In this document: one piece after another, positions 9,191 to 17,024 of the stretch | How positions within the stretch are numbered: position 1 is the first letter of the stretch | Layout of the letters: each line of letters begins with the position of its first letter | Origin: an uncultured Verrucomicrobiota bacterium | GTDB taxonomy: Bacteria; Verrucomicrobiota; Kiritimatiellia; CAIVKH01 | Direction of reading: 5' to 3' | DNA: 64,000 nt | Assembly (NCBI GenBank): GCA_937872895.1 | Contig: CALMUP010000035.1 | Coordinates: 85,781-149,780 of the forward strand | The notes under the pieces: model-generated | What the model was told of the DNA's origin: nothing | Database searches by the model: none | Seen by the model: the letters and a program-made list of their open reading frames with translations, nothing else | Made by a program: the position numbers and the translations under genes

Positions 9191-9571
9191 CAAACGTCAT
9201 GCATTTAGCTTATCGAGATCCCGCAGCGGTTTCATGAGAAGCAGCACCCTCTGGTTGGCAAACTTCTCATTTCTGGTTAGTTGGTATGCACGATCCAAAT
9301 CGGAAAGCTTAATAGGTTGAGTTTATTTTCTATGACAATATGGAAGAAATGCCACAAATTCTTTCCGCGAAGGCCATCGCGATTCGGACCCAGTGGGTCT
9401 GAGTGGTGAAGCTAACCAATGAGTAGATGGCGATATCGGTCGGCAACTGCACAAGTCTCAACTCGTCTATCATCACGATGTGCCTGATGGAGTCCAAAAT
9501 GGTGACCAATGCATGCGCCGAGAAGGGAGCAGACATTGCCAGCCGCAATATCTGTTGTAAGGGTTTTCATA
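9191..9571. other. AT-richer intergenic stretch; perfect hairpin and possible leftward promoter
   Basis: The stretch has an 8-bp perfect inverted repeat (9234-9241 with 9263-9270). Read leftward it has a TTGTCA box followed 17-18 bases later by TATTAA at about 9340-9312, a possible promoter for whatever is transcribed toward the terminase genes. A minus-strand frame at 9330-9548 (72 codons) ends with THWVRIAMAFAERICGIS, which has a protein-like look. It lacks a convincing ribosome site and I cannot identify it. No other gene is seen. Confidence 0.35.
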
Positions 9572-11557
9572 TTATTGTGTCACTGGCACCTTGTTTTGCT
9601 TCCGAATCGAGCCAGCTCGCGCCTGAAGTTGATTGGCAAGGGATGGATCATTTGATGCTGTTGCAACTTGGGCATAGTTTTCGAGCACTCCGATGAGAAA
9701 GGGGTGGTTTGTCCCAAACGCCTTTTCGTAAATCTCTAACGCGCGTTTGTAGTTGGATTTGGCCTTTACGAGGTCTGATTGCATGCCTGCGAGATCGAGG
9801 AGACAGCGGCCAATGCGCCAGTGATCAAATCCGTAGACCTTCTGGTACATGGGGATCAAACGAGAGTAGACGCTTTCGGCCTCGGTGGTTGCGCCCTGAG
9901 CCGAATATATCTCGGCCATTGTAAGGAGTGTATTGGCTGTCTGCGCATTTGCTTCGCCGATATGGTCTTCAAGGATTGCCATGTATTCCTGAAAGCTCGT
10001 CTTGGCATTTTCCGAATCACCCATGGTTCGATATAGAGATGCAAGTTGCTGGTGCAATGATGCCAAATCTTGGTTTCGTTGACCTAGCTTTGAGGCAAGT
10101 GTCGCTATTCTGGCCTTAAGCAATGCTTCAAGTTCCGCGTTCTTGTTTTGGGTTTCATAACAGTCGCAAAGCGAATAGAAGCAACGGTCAACGATTGGGT
10201 CATTTACCGGATAGCTTTGGGCGGCAAGGCTATAGGCTGTTTTAAAAGCTTCCTCGGCCTTAATGACGCGAAGCTCTCCCGCATAGAAACTGCCGATTGT
10301 GAGAAGGTGAGATATCCGGGGCAGAACGGCGTCCTTTGGCATGGCGGCTACAATTGAGTCGATCCTGCCGTAGATCGTTTCGGCGGCTTTTGGATTCCCG
10401 AGTGATTGTTCGAGCGTCGCAATCTGATTGAGGATGTCAATCAACTGGGGGCTCTGCACACCAAACTTCTTCTCACGAAGGGCGAGAATCTGTTGAAAAG
10501 ACTCCTTAGCCTTTTCGTAATTCCCCTGGGTGTTATAAGCGGTGGCCAATGCTTCGAGGTTCGGATCGGCCATGAGCGCTAACACTTCTTCTTTACTGTT
10601 GCCAGAGTATGACGCGAGAAGGCGAGAAATGTCCTCTCGAATTATCTGCGCCTTATCCTTGTTGCCCTGAGACTCCTCTATGGTTGCCTGATCGACCAAA
10701 AGGCCTATGGTGCGAACTGAATCTGCACCGTAAAGCGACCTTGATGCCGCCAATGCGGCAGCAATCGTTTTTCGTGATTCGGCATTCTTGTTTTGTAAGT
10801 ACTGTATCGTTGCCAAGCGTCGCAATGCACCTATCAGTTCATCGGTGATCGAGACGGTTCTGTTTGTCTGTGCTTGGACAACCTTGCCATACCACGTCTC
10901 GGCTTCGGAGTATTTGCCAACGTCCTCATATGCACTTGCGAGCGCAAGCAAAAGCGGCAGGCGATACTCGGGCTCGGTGATCATGTTTTTTTCAAGAGCT
11001 GCAAGCGCCATTGTTCGCGTTTCCATAGACGCCTTTAGGTCGAATCGATTCTCTTGTATATCAGACAACGCCAATGCCATTCCTACGTAAGCATCCGGGG
11101 CTTCTTTCGGGTCCAAGTGCGCGAAAGCAAGTTCAAGGTGAGACAAAGCATTTGACTCTACGGCGTCTGTTTTCCAGGCGAGCCACATGTGTGCGCTCGC
11201 GGCTTCATGACTTGTCGTTCCGTACGTCGCTTCTTGAATGGATAATACTTTTTGAAAAAGTTCGATTTGGGTATCGCTTCCGTCTGGTTGAAGTGAAGCG
11301 AGCTCCAACAAAGCTATGGCCATGTTGGGGTGTGTGGAGCCAAAGTTGGTTTCGACTTGAGATACCAACTGTTGGGCCGTCTTCTTTGCCGCAGAGTTTC
11401 TCCCGTTGTTGATCTGAATATTCACGTCCCCGACGGCGGCCTTATACGAAAGTTCCTTTGCCTGTGGATCGTCCTTCATCTTTCCGGTCCACAATTCTTT
11501 CGTGCAACCGCACATACATGTGGCGAGAATTAGCGGTGTCAAGTATCGAGATGTCAT
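9572..11557 (-). CDS. TPR-repeat lipoprotein (kinesin-light-chain type repeats)
   Basis: The ATG at 11557 is chosen because AAGGAGA lies seven bases upstream and because it opens a lipoprotein-type signal peptide: a hydrophobic LTPLILATCMCGC with candidate lipidated cysteines near residues 12-16. A longer frame to 11776 lacks both. The 661-residue product is almost wholly tetratricopeptide repeats of about 42 residues with the kinesin-light-chain pattern (ALLELASL, YGTTSHEAASAH, IGRCLLDLAGM, NHPFLIGVLENYAQV). These form a solenoid for protein binding, probably periplasmic and membrane-tethered. G+C is lower than in the flanking phage genes. It separates the early genes from the packaging module and is plausibly cargo. 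Its partner is unknown. Confidence 0.8.
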   Translation of the reverse strand: MTSRYLTPLILATCMCGCTKELWTGKMKDDPQAKELSYKAAVGDVNIQINNGRNSAAKKTAQQLVSQVETNFGSTHPNMAIALLELASLQPDGSDTQIELFQKVLSIQEATYGTTSHEAASAHMWLAWKTDAVESNALSHLELAFAHLDPKEAPDAYVGMALALSDIQENRFDLKASMETRTMALAALEKNMITEPEYRLPLLLALASAYEDVGKYSEAETWYGKVVQAQTNRTVSITDELIGALRRLATIQYLQNKNAESRKTIAAALAASRSLYGADSVRTIGLLVDQATIEESQGNKDKAQIIREDISRLLASYSGNSKEEVLALMADPNLEALATAYNTQGNYEKAKESFQQILALREKKFGVQSPQLIDILNQIATLEQSLGNPKAAETIYGRIDSIVAAMPKDAVLPRISHLLTIGSFYAGELRVIKAEEAFKTAYSLAAQSYPVNDPIVDRCFYSLCDCYETQNKNAELEALLKARIATLASKLGQRNQDLASLHQQLASLYRTMGDSENAKTSFQEYMAILEDHIGEANAQTANTLLTMAEIYSAQGATTEAESVYSRLIPMYQKVYGFDHWRIGRCLLDLAGMQSDLVKAKSNYKRALEIYEKAFGTNHPFLIGVLENYAQVATASNDPSLANQLQARAGSIRKQNKVPVTQ

Positions 11558-12111
11558 TTGCGTGTCTCCTTTTCTGCCAACATGGTATTTTGTGTCAAAA
11601 CATTGTACTACGACTGTGTTTAATTCAGAAAAAGCGTCAATGCCGCATTTATAACGGACTTCGAGTACGATCATTCTATCGTACGTATTGATGTTTTTGA
11701 CCCTGACGCATATCGATTCAATTGCGTCATGACCTCCTATTGCAAAGGATATTAGCCAGCCGTAAATGAAAGGCAACTAGGCATTGAAATTGTTTTGCAT
11801 CAGGAAAATTCTGACGCGGTGGCGAGAACCGGACCGCCGGAACCACCACGTATGGTAGGCGAACCCTGCGAGTGAGAGAGACGAGCACGGGAGAAATCTT
11901 ATTTTTGCCGCCGGCATTGGGCGTGGCAGTGAATGGCGAGCTGTCGAGCCAGAGGGGCGGCGGAATCAAGCCGGGCCAGTTGCCTGAACCTGACCGGCCA
12001 GGGGGACCCGCGCGAGACTAGGAACGCCGTCGAGCGCGGGGGATTTTCCCGCCTCCTCGCCGCTGGCATCTGTACTATTGCCGCGTGATTAAGCCAGGAG
12101 GCGGGAAATGG
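11558..12111. other. Gene-free stretch with a 13-bp perfect inverted repeat
   Basis: Upstream of the TPR gene the stretch is AT-rich to about 11,780 and probably holds its promoter. From 11,800 it becomes GC-rich with no plausible gene. Bases 12045-12057 (TTTCCCGCCTCCT) are exactly repeated in inverted form at 12096-12108, 38 bases apart and a few bases beyond the stop of the phosphoribosyltransferase-like gene. There is no clear U-tract, so a classical terminator is not shown. It may be a transcript-end hairpin or a protein-binding site. Confidence 0.4.
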
Positions 12112-12636
12112 TTAAAAGGTGAAAAGCGGCAAGCTGGCATCGGAAAAAACCAAGCCTTCGCCGGTGCCGATGGCCAATCGACAAGCGGCAAGGGTGTTTC
12201 CGCTGGTCGTGGTGTTGTCCACGAAGTAAAGGCGTTCGCCTTCGCGCATCGGGATCCAATGGTCCGGCTTGCGTTGGATGTTGTGGGCGGTCACCAGCAA
12301 CGGGCCAAGGGCGGCGCGGTGTCGGTAGCACGATGACGGGACCGGCGCGGAACGGGTCAGCACGTCGCGGATTTTGGCGGTCGGCTGATAGTAAACAATC
12401 GCCTCGGCCAGTTTCCGGTTGGCGGTGGTGCTGCCGGTGCTGCTGGGTACCGGGATCAGCCAGCAAGGCGCGGTGATCAGCTTCGCCATTTCATAGGCGG
12501 CGGTAAAAGCGTCCTCAGTGAAATGGTCGGTTGTCCAGTCCTTCAAGGCATACGACAAGCGGCGGGTCTCCTGCTCGTCGAGCGTCAACGGACGGGTTCG
12601 GGGGCTGACATACTTTCGGGCGGCGTGGATGTGCAT
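12112..12636 (-). CDS. Phosphoribosyltransferase-like protein in phage early region
   Basis: A 174-residue protein with a perfect ribosome site (AGGAGG) upstream of its ATG. The stretch LYFVDNTTTSGNTLAA near residues 136-151 matches the PRPP-binding loop of type I phosphoribosyltransferases (usually [VI]-D-D-x-x-x-T-G-x-T), with the second acidic residue replaced by Asn. An upstream LIPVPSSTGST near 60-70 resembles the flexible-loop region of ComF/PRTase-like proteins. It directly follows the ArdA-like gene on the same strand. The Asn substitution leaves catalysis uncertain; it may be a nucleotide-binding relative rather than an enzyme. Confidence 0.6.
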   Translation of the reverse strand: MHIHAARKYVSPRTRPLTLDEQETRRLSYALKDWTTDHFTEDAFTAAYEMAKLITAPCWLIPVPSSTGSTTANRKLAEAIVYYQPTAKIRDVLTRSAPVPSSCYRHRAALGPLLVTAHNIQRKPDHWIPMREGERLYFVDNTTTSGNTLAACRLAIGTGEGLVFSDASLPLFTF

Positions 12637-12647
12637 GGTCGGGCCTC

Positions 12648-13157
12648 CTATCGGGAAAACACGTAGGTTTTGCCTTCGTGCTGCACAAAATTAATCCCGT
12701 CGTGTTCGGCTTCTCGGGCGTAGGCGTCGAAGTCGAAAAACCATTTCAGGCGCTCGGGGATGGCGTTAAAAGCGGGGTCTTGTTCCAGCCATTCCTCGGC
12801 CCATTCCTGGGGGCTGTCGTAGGCGCCTAAAAAGGCGTCTTGTGCTTGTTCAAGGGTGCCGTCGGGAATGTCCTCGGTGTAAGCAGCTAACAGGTCGCGC
12901 TCGTCGTCGTCCATCTCCAGCCATTCCCACAAGCGGGGGTCAAGGTAGCTTTCGCCGTAAAACTCGCGGGGGAATCCCTCGAAGTCCTGAAACATAAGCT
13001 CGGGGTCGGCTTCGTCCTTGTGCAATTCAAGGCAGGCGTCGCGGAACGTCTCGGCGTCGTGGTCGTCCAAGTCGATCCAAGCGCCTTCAATGCTTCCGTT
13101 GTTGTACTTGGCATACGTGCCGACATAAACACGGGGGGTGGTTGTGGTGGTGTTCAT
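12648..13157 (-). CDS. ardA: ArdA-like antirestriction protein
   Basis: This 169-residue, very acidic protein matches the ArdA family, which mimics the shape and charge of B-form DNA and blocks type I restriction enzymes. Visible family traits are the opening RVYVGTYAKYNNGSIEGAW, the EGFPREFYGES stretch and long Asp/Glu-rich helices (LWEWLEMDDDERDLLAAY), ending in YAREAEHDGINFV. A GGAGAA ribosome site precedes the ATG. It lies in a run of leftward small genes with RadC-like and PRTase-like proteins, a typical leading-region or early-phage set for surviving entry into a new host. The family call is firm; activity against a given restriction enzyme is not shown. Confidence 0.92.
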   Translation of the reverse strand: MNTTTTTPRVYVGTYAKYNNGSIEGAWIDLDDHDAETFRDACLELHKDEADPELMFQDFEGFPREFYGESYLDPRLWEWLEMDDDERDLLAAYTEDIPDGTLEQAQDAFLGAYDSPQEWAEEWLEQDPAFNAIPERLKWFFDFDAYAREAEHDGINFVQHEGKTYVFSR

Positions 13158-13178
13158 GGTGTGGATTCTCCGGTGGTA

Positions 13179-13394
13179 TCAAGCGGGTTGCGTGTCGTCG
13201 TGAAGTTCAAGGCGGCGGTCCTGCGACATGCGCAACGCAAGCGAACGCGCACGGTCAAGGCTGGTGAGGCGGTACACTTTGGAACGGGGCTCGGCGTCTC
13301 CGTCTCCGACATAAACCGTCCATTCCGGTATTTCGTCGCCGGTTCTGCGGTCCTGCCGGGGTTCCGGTCCTTGGGCGTAAATGCAACGGGTCAT
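13179..13394 (-). CDS. Small hypothetical protein in early operon
   Basis: A 71-residue reading frame with a good ribosome site (AAAGGAA) upstream of its ATG, between the RadC-like and ArdA-like genes on the same strand with short spacers. It is charged, with EWTVYVGDGDAEPRSKVYRLT in the middle and a helical Arg/Leu-rich second half. No motif is recognised. Gene reality rests on the ribosome site, spacing and codon-like composition. Confidence 0.6.
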   Translation of the reverse strand: MTRCIYAQGPEPRQDRRTGDEIPEWTVYVGDGDAEPRSKVYRLTSLDRARSLALRMSQDRRLELHDDTQPA

Positions 13395-13414
13395 GGTGTG
13401 TTGTTCCTTTCGGG

Positions 13415-13897
13415 TTACGTGGTGGAAAAGCTGACAAGGCCGGATTCGCGCAAGCTGGTGAATCCTTGGGGGTTTCGGTCGTTGGGCTGTCCGATTACGA
13501 CATGATCTAAAACTTCAATGTCCATAATGCGGCCGGCCTCGATCAGTTGGCGGGTTAGTTTGATGTCCTCCCTGCTCGGGCTGGTGTCGCCGCTCGGGTG
13601 GTTGTGGGCCAGTATCACGGCGGAGGCGTTATCCATTACGGCACGGCGGAAAACCTCGCGGGGATGGACTAGGCAAGCATCCACGATGCCAAGACTGATC
13701 AAGTGCCGGTCAATCACGCGGTATTTCGTGTTCAAAGTGACCACGAAAAAGGCTTCTTGGGCCAGCGGTGCGCATAGCGGGGAAAGCTCGCGGTGACAAT
13801 CGGCGGGGGTTCGGACCTCGATGGGGCTGGTCTCGCGCATGATCGGCAAGGCAAGGTTCACGCTAATGGATGGGATGGGTTGGCGTTTCTTTTTCAT
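13415..13897 (-). CDS. radC: RadC/JAB-domain protein (MPN+ metalloprotease fold)
   Basis: A 160-residue protein with the RadC-like JAB domain. Residues about 98-120 read ILAHNHPSGDTSPSREDI, giving the H-x-H-P-S-G-x-x-x-P-S-x-x-D zinc-site signature; DHVVIG follows near residue 136, and FFVVTLNTKYRVI near 50 begins the domain. The helix-hairpin-helix present in chromosomal RadC is absent, as usual in the short plasmid and phage versions. Its ATG overlaps the stop of the upstream 53-residue gene (ATGA). The biochemical role of RadC-like proteins is unsettled; metal-dependent activity is inferred from the fold. Confidence 0.9.
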   Translation of the reverse strand: MKKKRQPIPSISVNLALPIMRETSPIEVRTPADCHRELSPLCAPLAQEAFFVVTLNTKYRVIDRHLISLGIVDACLVHPREVFRRAVMDNASAVILAHNHPSGDTSPSREDIKLTRQLIEAGRIMDIEVLDHVVIGQPNDRNPQGFTSLRESGLVSFSTT

Positions 13898-14055
13898 CGC
13901 GTCACCCCGTGAAACTCGGTTATCCGGCCACCGAAAAAGGCCACGGCAAGGCGTAGGCCATTGATCATCTGGCGGCGTTCGGGTTCGGTCCTGGCGGTCT
14001 GTCGGGCAATCACGCGCGCCGTTCGCATCTGGTTCTTATATTGTTCGCGGGTCAT
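13894..14055 (-). CDS. Small basic hypothetical protein, translationally coupled to the RadC-like gene
   Basis: A 53-residue frame beginning at an ATG with a clear AAGGAGT ribosome site. Its stop overlaps the RadC-like start (ATGA). It begins MTREQYKNQMRTARV, is Arg-rich and probably helical, ending in FFGGRITEFHGV. Longer upstream extensions of the frame lack a ribosome site. No family is recognised. Confidence 0.6.
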   Translation of the reverse strand: MTREQYKNQMRTARVIARQTARTEPERRQMINGLRLAVAFFGGRITEFHGVTR

Positions 14056-14066
14056 GGCGGGACTCC

Positions 14067-14330
14067 TTAAACGTGGGCAGTGTGGAACTTCTCGCCGGTG
14101 AACTTGTCCACCATCAAGGCGGTGGTGGTCATGGCGTCGGCAATGGCGCGTTCGCGCTCGCCGGTCAGGTATCCGCGCACAATTGAGTTGCGGACAATCG
14201 GGGCCACGAATTGCAACTTGCGGCCATGCCATCCGGCAACAAAGGCCATCGCGTAGGCTTTGCGGTGGTTCTCGCTGATGATCTCGGCGGGAATCTCGAA
14301 CATCGGGGTTTTGGTTTCGGTCGTTGTCAT
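14067..14330 (-). CDS. Hypothetical phage early protein
   Basis: An 87-residue protein, start taken at the ATG at 14330 because AGGAGA lies eight bases upstream. The N-terminus is Thr-rich (MTTTETKTPMFEIP), followed by a helical segment with HRKAYAMAFVAGWHGRK and a conserved-looking IADAMTTTALMVDKFTGEKF. It is the first gene of the leftward run that continues into the RadC-like and ArdA-like genes. No function can be assigned. Confidence 0.6.
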   Translation of the reverse strand: MTTTETKTPMFEIPAEIISENHRKAYAMAFVAGWHGRKLQFVAPIVRNSIVRGYLTGERERAIADAMTTTALMVDKFTGEKFHTAHV

Positions 14331-14663
14331 GTTCTTTCTCCTGTGTTTCTTGTGCTTTGCACCACGCATCGCACTCGCACACTCCATGGCGAATCAGGAG
14401 AAAGGCCGGCCCCGTCAGGCCCATCGCGGACCGGATTTCCTTCACCGAAACGAACAGGATGCCCGTCTCCCGGACGGCGACCGAGCGACCCAACTGGGGG
14501 CCGGGGGGTTCCACCCGGTTGGCGAGCGACCAAGCCGTCCGAAGGACGGAAGCAAGCGATTGGGAGGGCGGCCCGATCAGTAAAACGGACCGGCGGCAAC
14601 GGCTTTCCAGGGCCGTCTTTGATGACGCGCGGAGTCTGCGAAGCGAGGCCCCACCGCTTGCGG
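14331..14663. other. Gene-free GC-rich stretch upstream of the structured-RNA candidate
   Basis: No plausible gene is seen. It contains a perfect CCGTCC-GAA-GGACGG hairpin at 14535-14549 and presumably the promoter of the leftward early genes near its left end. Reading frames here overlap on both strands and have no ribosome sites. Confidence 0.3.
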
Positions 14664-14669
14664 TATAAT
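14664..14669 (+). promoter_or_regulatory. Consensus -10 box (TATAAT) ahead of the hairpin array
   Basis: A perfect TATAAT lies in otherwise very GC-rich DNA, read rightward, about 10 bases before GGGGCCG where the structured stretch begins. There is no good -35 at 17 bases, so strength is uncertain. No reading frame follows, which is why an untranslated transcript is suggested. Confidence 0.4.
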
Positions 14670-14675
14670 CAGGGG

Positions 14676-15226
14676 CCGTTCGTCACCCGACCTTTTGCGT
14701 TCCCGGTTCGGTGTACCGGGCAAGATCCAGCGACGTTCAGGAGCGGAAGCCCGAAGTCATGAGGGGATCACCGGCCTACCGGTGATGGAAATGGAGACCG
14801 GGGGAAGCCCCGGCCTTAGCGGGGCCGCCACCTCCGGCGACGACCCGGGATCGCGACCGGGCCGACCAGCGGTGGTTATGTGCTTTTAGCGACCACCGCG
14901 GCAGAAGGCCCGACCAAGGGCGCTCTACTGCGCCCGCGGGTATCGCGATGGAACACGAGTGCGGGACGTGTCCGGACCTGCTTCGGATCACACACCACGA
15001 TGGAGGCCGCTTTGATTGGTGCGGCCTGGAAACCGCCGCTTGGAGCGGTGCGGCGGTCCGCCCATCGCTTTGCGTTGTGCGATGGGCACACCGAGGCGGC
15101 GCGTCGTCGTGCCGCCGAAGGTCTTAGCGCACGGTGTCCTGCGCCGGGGTGGAAAGCGTTGAGATCACCCCGATGCGTTGCGCAATCGGGGAAGCTCGAC
15201 GCGGAGGCGGGCATCCCGCCTCCACA
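14676..15226 (+). ncRNA. Candidate structured RNA: serial perfect hairpins in phage early region
   Basis: There is no coding potential, but at least ten exact stem-loops follow one another: 14702-14720, 14767-14786 (ATCACCGG/CCGGTGAT), 14798-14813 (CCGGGG, loop GAAG), 14844-14861, 14869-14899 (8 bp), 14918-14935 (GGGCGC/GCGCCC), 15005-15026, 15032-15057 (8 bp), 15060-15087 (9 bp), 15095-15116, 15127-15144, 15146-15171 and 15203-15223 (9 bp, loop CAT). High G+C makes some short stems expected by chance, but perfect 8-9 bp stems at this density are unlikely. The strand follows the TATAAT box at 14664, opposite to the flanking genes. An ornate phage RNA or a replication/packaging site are the leading readings. 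Confidence 0.45.
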
Positions 15227-15562
15227 TCATGCCTTCTTATTTCCGTGCCGGTAGGCCCGGCTCTTGTTGTGTTCGTGTTTGAGGGAAACAGCGCGTTCGA
15301 TGTCCACATTCAACCTGCCGCAGGCATCCAACGTACGGATGATAATATCTGCCATCTCCTCTTCGAGGTAGGTCAGCCCGGCATCCTTGTCACACGGCTG
15401 ATTTAACTGTCCCTTCCGATGGGCTTCCCAAAGCTCCGAAAGTTCGCCGTGGGTGTTGGCCACGAAGCGGGCCATGAATTGATCATCGGCTTCCGGCTGG
15501 TCATACCAGCCCTTCTCGCGGGCCAGGGCATGAAGTTCGTCACGGAGTTCATTCAGGTTCAT
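15227..15562 (-). CDS. MazG-like nucleotide pyrophosphohydrolase
   Basis: A 111-residue protein starting at the ATG at 15562 (AAAGGT upstream). It has the all-alpha MazG-type metal site: HGELSELWEAHRKG near residues 36-49 (E-x-x-E) and EEEMADIIIRTLDACG near 66-81 (E-x-x-D). The family hydrolyses nucleoside triphosphates to monophosphates, often damaged or host-excess dNTPs; small phage versions are common. Its start overlaps the end of the gene upstream by 14 bases. The substrate is not evident from sequence. Confidence 0.82.
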   Translation of the reverse strand: MNLNELRDELHALAREKGWYDQPEADDQFMARFVANTHGELSELWEAHRKGQLNQPCDKDAGLTYLEEEMADIIIRTLDACGRLNVDIERAVSLKHEHNKSRAYRHGNKKA

Positions 15563-15908
15563 TTTTCGAGCATACCTTTCGCATGGTGGTTGGCAACGTG
15601 GAACGGGTCTTGGCGACTTGCGGATGGAATCCAAGGCGTAAGAGTTCGGCTTCAAGCGCTGGCTGGTTGATCTCCCAGGACGGACACCATGCTTTTCGAT
15701 AGACATCCAGCTGCGGCCATCGTTCGGGGACCTCCCGCTTGCCGAAGTAATCCCACCACACAATGCATGCAGCCTGCACCCGCAGGATGGGGTCGGCAAT
15801 CGCGTCGATGGCCCTTCGCCATTCCTCGGGCCTACGGCGATTCAGGCGTACCCGCGACTTGCGCAAGGCAAGACGATGACGGTTTTCGGGTTTGGCTTTA
15901 GTCATCAT
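15549..15908 (-). CDS. Hypothetical basic phage protein
   Basis: A 119-residue protein with an Arg/Lys-rich N-terminus (residues 1-30) and a helical middle containing RVQAACIVWWDYFGKREVPERW. It overlaps the genes on either side by about a dozen bases, as in the rest of this early run. The basic N-terminus could bind nucleic acid. No family is recognised. Confidence 0.55.
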   Translation of the reverse strand: MMTKAKPENRHRLALRKSRVRLNRRRPEEWRRAIDAIADPILRVQAACIVWWDYFGKREVPERWPQLDVYRKAWCPSWEINQPALEAELLRLGFHPQVAKTRSTLPTTMRKVCSKNEPE

Positions 15909-16140
15909 GGTGGAAAACCTCCTTGCGGGCCGTCAGGCAGGTTCCGTGCCGGATTTTGGCCAGAGTGGTTTTACGGTTGAGAAGTTCAGGAAGAAATATT
16001 TGCGGATCGATGGTAGCCAGGTGCTCGGCATTCATGATCCCGCAACCACATGACTGTGGTTCGACCAGTTCCCGGCCATAGTGATGCCGGCATGACGGGC
16101 ACCAGTAGATAAACAGCAGATGATCGAAGCGGGTAGTCAT
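15898..16140 (-). CDS. Small putative zinc-ribbon protein
   Basis: An 80-residue protein with two cysteine pairs close to the N-terminus (CPSCRHHYG near 14-22 and CGCG near 31-34), a likely zinc ribbon, followed by a helical basic part. It overlaps both neighbours by a few bases, consistent with one early transcript. Small zinc-ribbon proteins next to phage recombination genes usually bind nucleic acid; this one is unassigned. Confidence 0.55.
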   Translation of the reverse strand: MTTRFDHLLFIYWCPSCRHHYGRELVEPQSCGCGIMNAEHLATIDPQIFLPELLNRKTTLAKIRHGTCLTARKEVFHHDD

Positions 16141-16472
16141 GTAACCGCCTCATGTTTGACGGATAAACGAGGCGAGGCGATCAAGCCCAACCAATCATCG
16201 GCTTTCATAGTGACAAGCCATTCGCCCCGGTTGCGGCGATGAGCGACAACCGGGGTGTTGTCACAGGCGTCCCGTATTGCTTGGGACATGGCCTTATCTA
16301 TGTTGAGTGACTCAACCCGCTTCACTTCAAAGTGAAACGGGAGGGCACTCACAACATCAGGTGAGAGAGGAAATCCGGAAAATTGTTGCCCTCGGCGGGC
16401 TTCGATGCCGTGGTTGCGTAGAAATTCCGCCCACTCCAGTTCGCCGCGCTTGCCTTTGGATCGCGAGTTCAT
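16137..16472 (-). CDS. Putative Holliday-junction-resolvase-like PD-(D/E)XK nuclease
   Basis: A 111-residue protein with the fold pattern of phage and archaeal-type junction resolvases. It opens SKGKRGELEWAEFLRNHG, where the Glu and basic residues match the conserved start. SPDVVSALPFHFEVKRVE follows near residues 37-54, giving the catalytic Asp and the E-x-K pair, and then KAMSQAIRDA and PVVAHRRNRGEWLV. It would cut branched DNA intermediates before packaging. It is the first gene of the leftward run. Cleavage activity is inferred from the motif set; a restriction-like nuclease is the alternative. Confidence 0.72.
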   Translation of the reverse strand: MNSRSKGKRGELEWAEFLRNHGIEARRGQQFSGFPLSPDVVSALPFHFEVKRVESLNIDKAMSQAIRDACDNTPVVAHRRNRGEWLVTMKADDWLGLIASPRLSVKHEAVT

Positions 16473-16547
16473 GCAACCACCTACGCGGCAACGCTTAAGA
16501 AGTGGGTGATCGCAGTTTGGAATTTCAGGAAGAGTTCATTAGGGGGT

Positions 16548-16619
16548 GCCATGAAGTAGAACCTCGCCGAAGCGGCTCGGTTCACTTCATGGCACAGCCT
16601 CGAGGTTCTACTTCATGGC
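16548..16619. repeat. 19-bp perfect inverted repeat with a second small palindrome beside it
   Basis: Bases 16548-16566 (GCCATGAAGTAGAACCTCG) are exactly inverted at 16601-16619, with a 34-base centre. Directly after it, CGGTGCAGT at 16623-16631 is inverted as ACTGCACCG. The pair lies between the resolvase-like gene and a GIY-YIG gene. Its look is that of a REP-like or miniature inverted-repeat element. Other copies would have to be sought in the rest of the genome. Confidence 0.7.
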
Positions 16620-16693
16620 CAACGGTGCAGTGAGCCGCTTTGGGCTCTACTGCACCGTGCCAGCGTGACGCTAGAGAAAAAAAGCCAGCGCAG

Positions 16694-16915
16694 ATGAAGA
16701 AGCTTCCCTACTGCGTCTACGTCCTCAAGAGCCAACAAGACGGACTCCTCTACATCGGATTCACCACCGACCTCCATCGCAGGTTAACGGAGCACATCCA
16801 TGGACAATCCGACGCGACCGCGCCCCGTCGGCCGTTCGACCTGATCTACTGCGAATATCATGCCGCGAAAGGCGATGCCCTCCGTCGCGAAGGCTATTTC
16901 AAGACCGCAGCATGA
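16694..16915 (+). CDS. GIY-YIG nuclease-domain protein, C-terminally truncated
   Basis: A 73-residue protein from the ATG at 16694. [19 protein letters not shown] gives the GIY-YIG core (Y-V...Y-I-G), followed by [14 protein letters not shown] with the conserved Arg/Glu helix, [12 protein letters not shown] and [12 protein letters not shown]. Family members usually continue with a Gly/Lys-rich stretch and a terminal helix after YFKT. Here a TGA follows at once, so the protein is 10-20 residues short. Beside it is a perfect inverted repeat; small GIY-YIG genes are known companions of REP-like repeats. It may be decaying. Confidence 0.72.
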   Translation: MKKLPYCVYVLKSQQDGLLYIGFTTDLHRRLTEHIHGQSDATAPRRPFDLIYCEYHAAKGDALRREGYFKTAA

Positions 16916-17024
16916 TCCATTCCGTCTCCGGGCGAGACGGTGCTCGCCCCGTTGTTGCCGGAGTGATCCGACGCGTTCTTCTTTGGGATTGATCGGCGCG
17001 GGGGATCGCCGCATAAAGCCTCCC

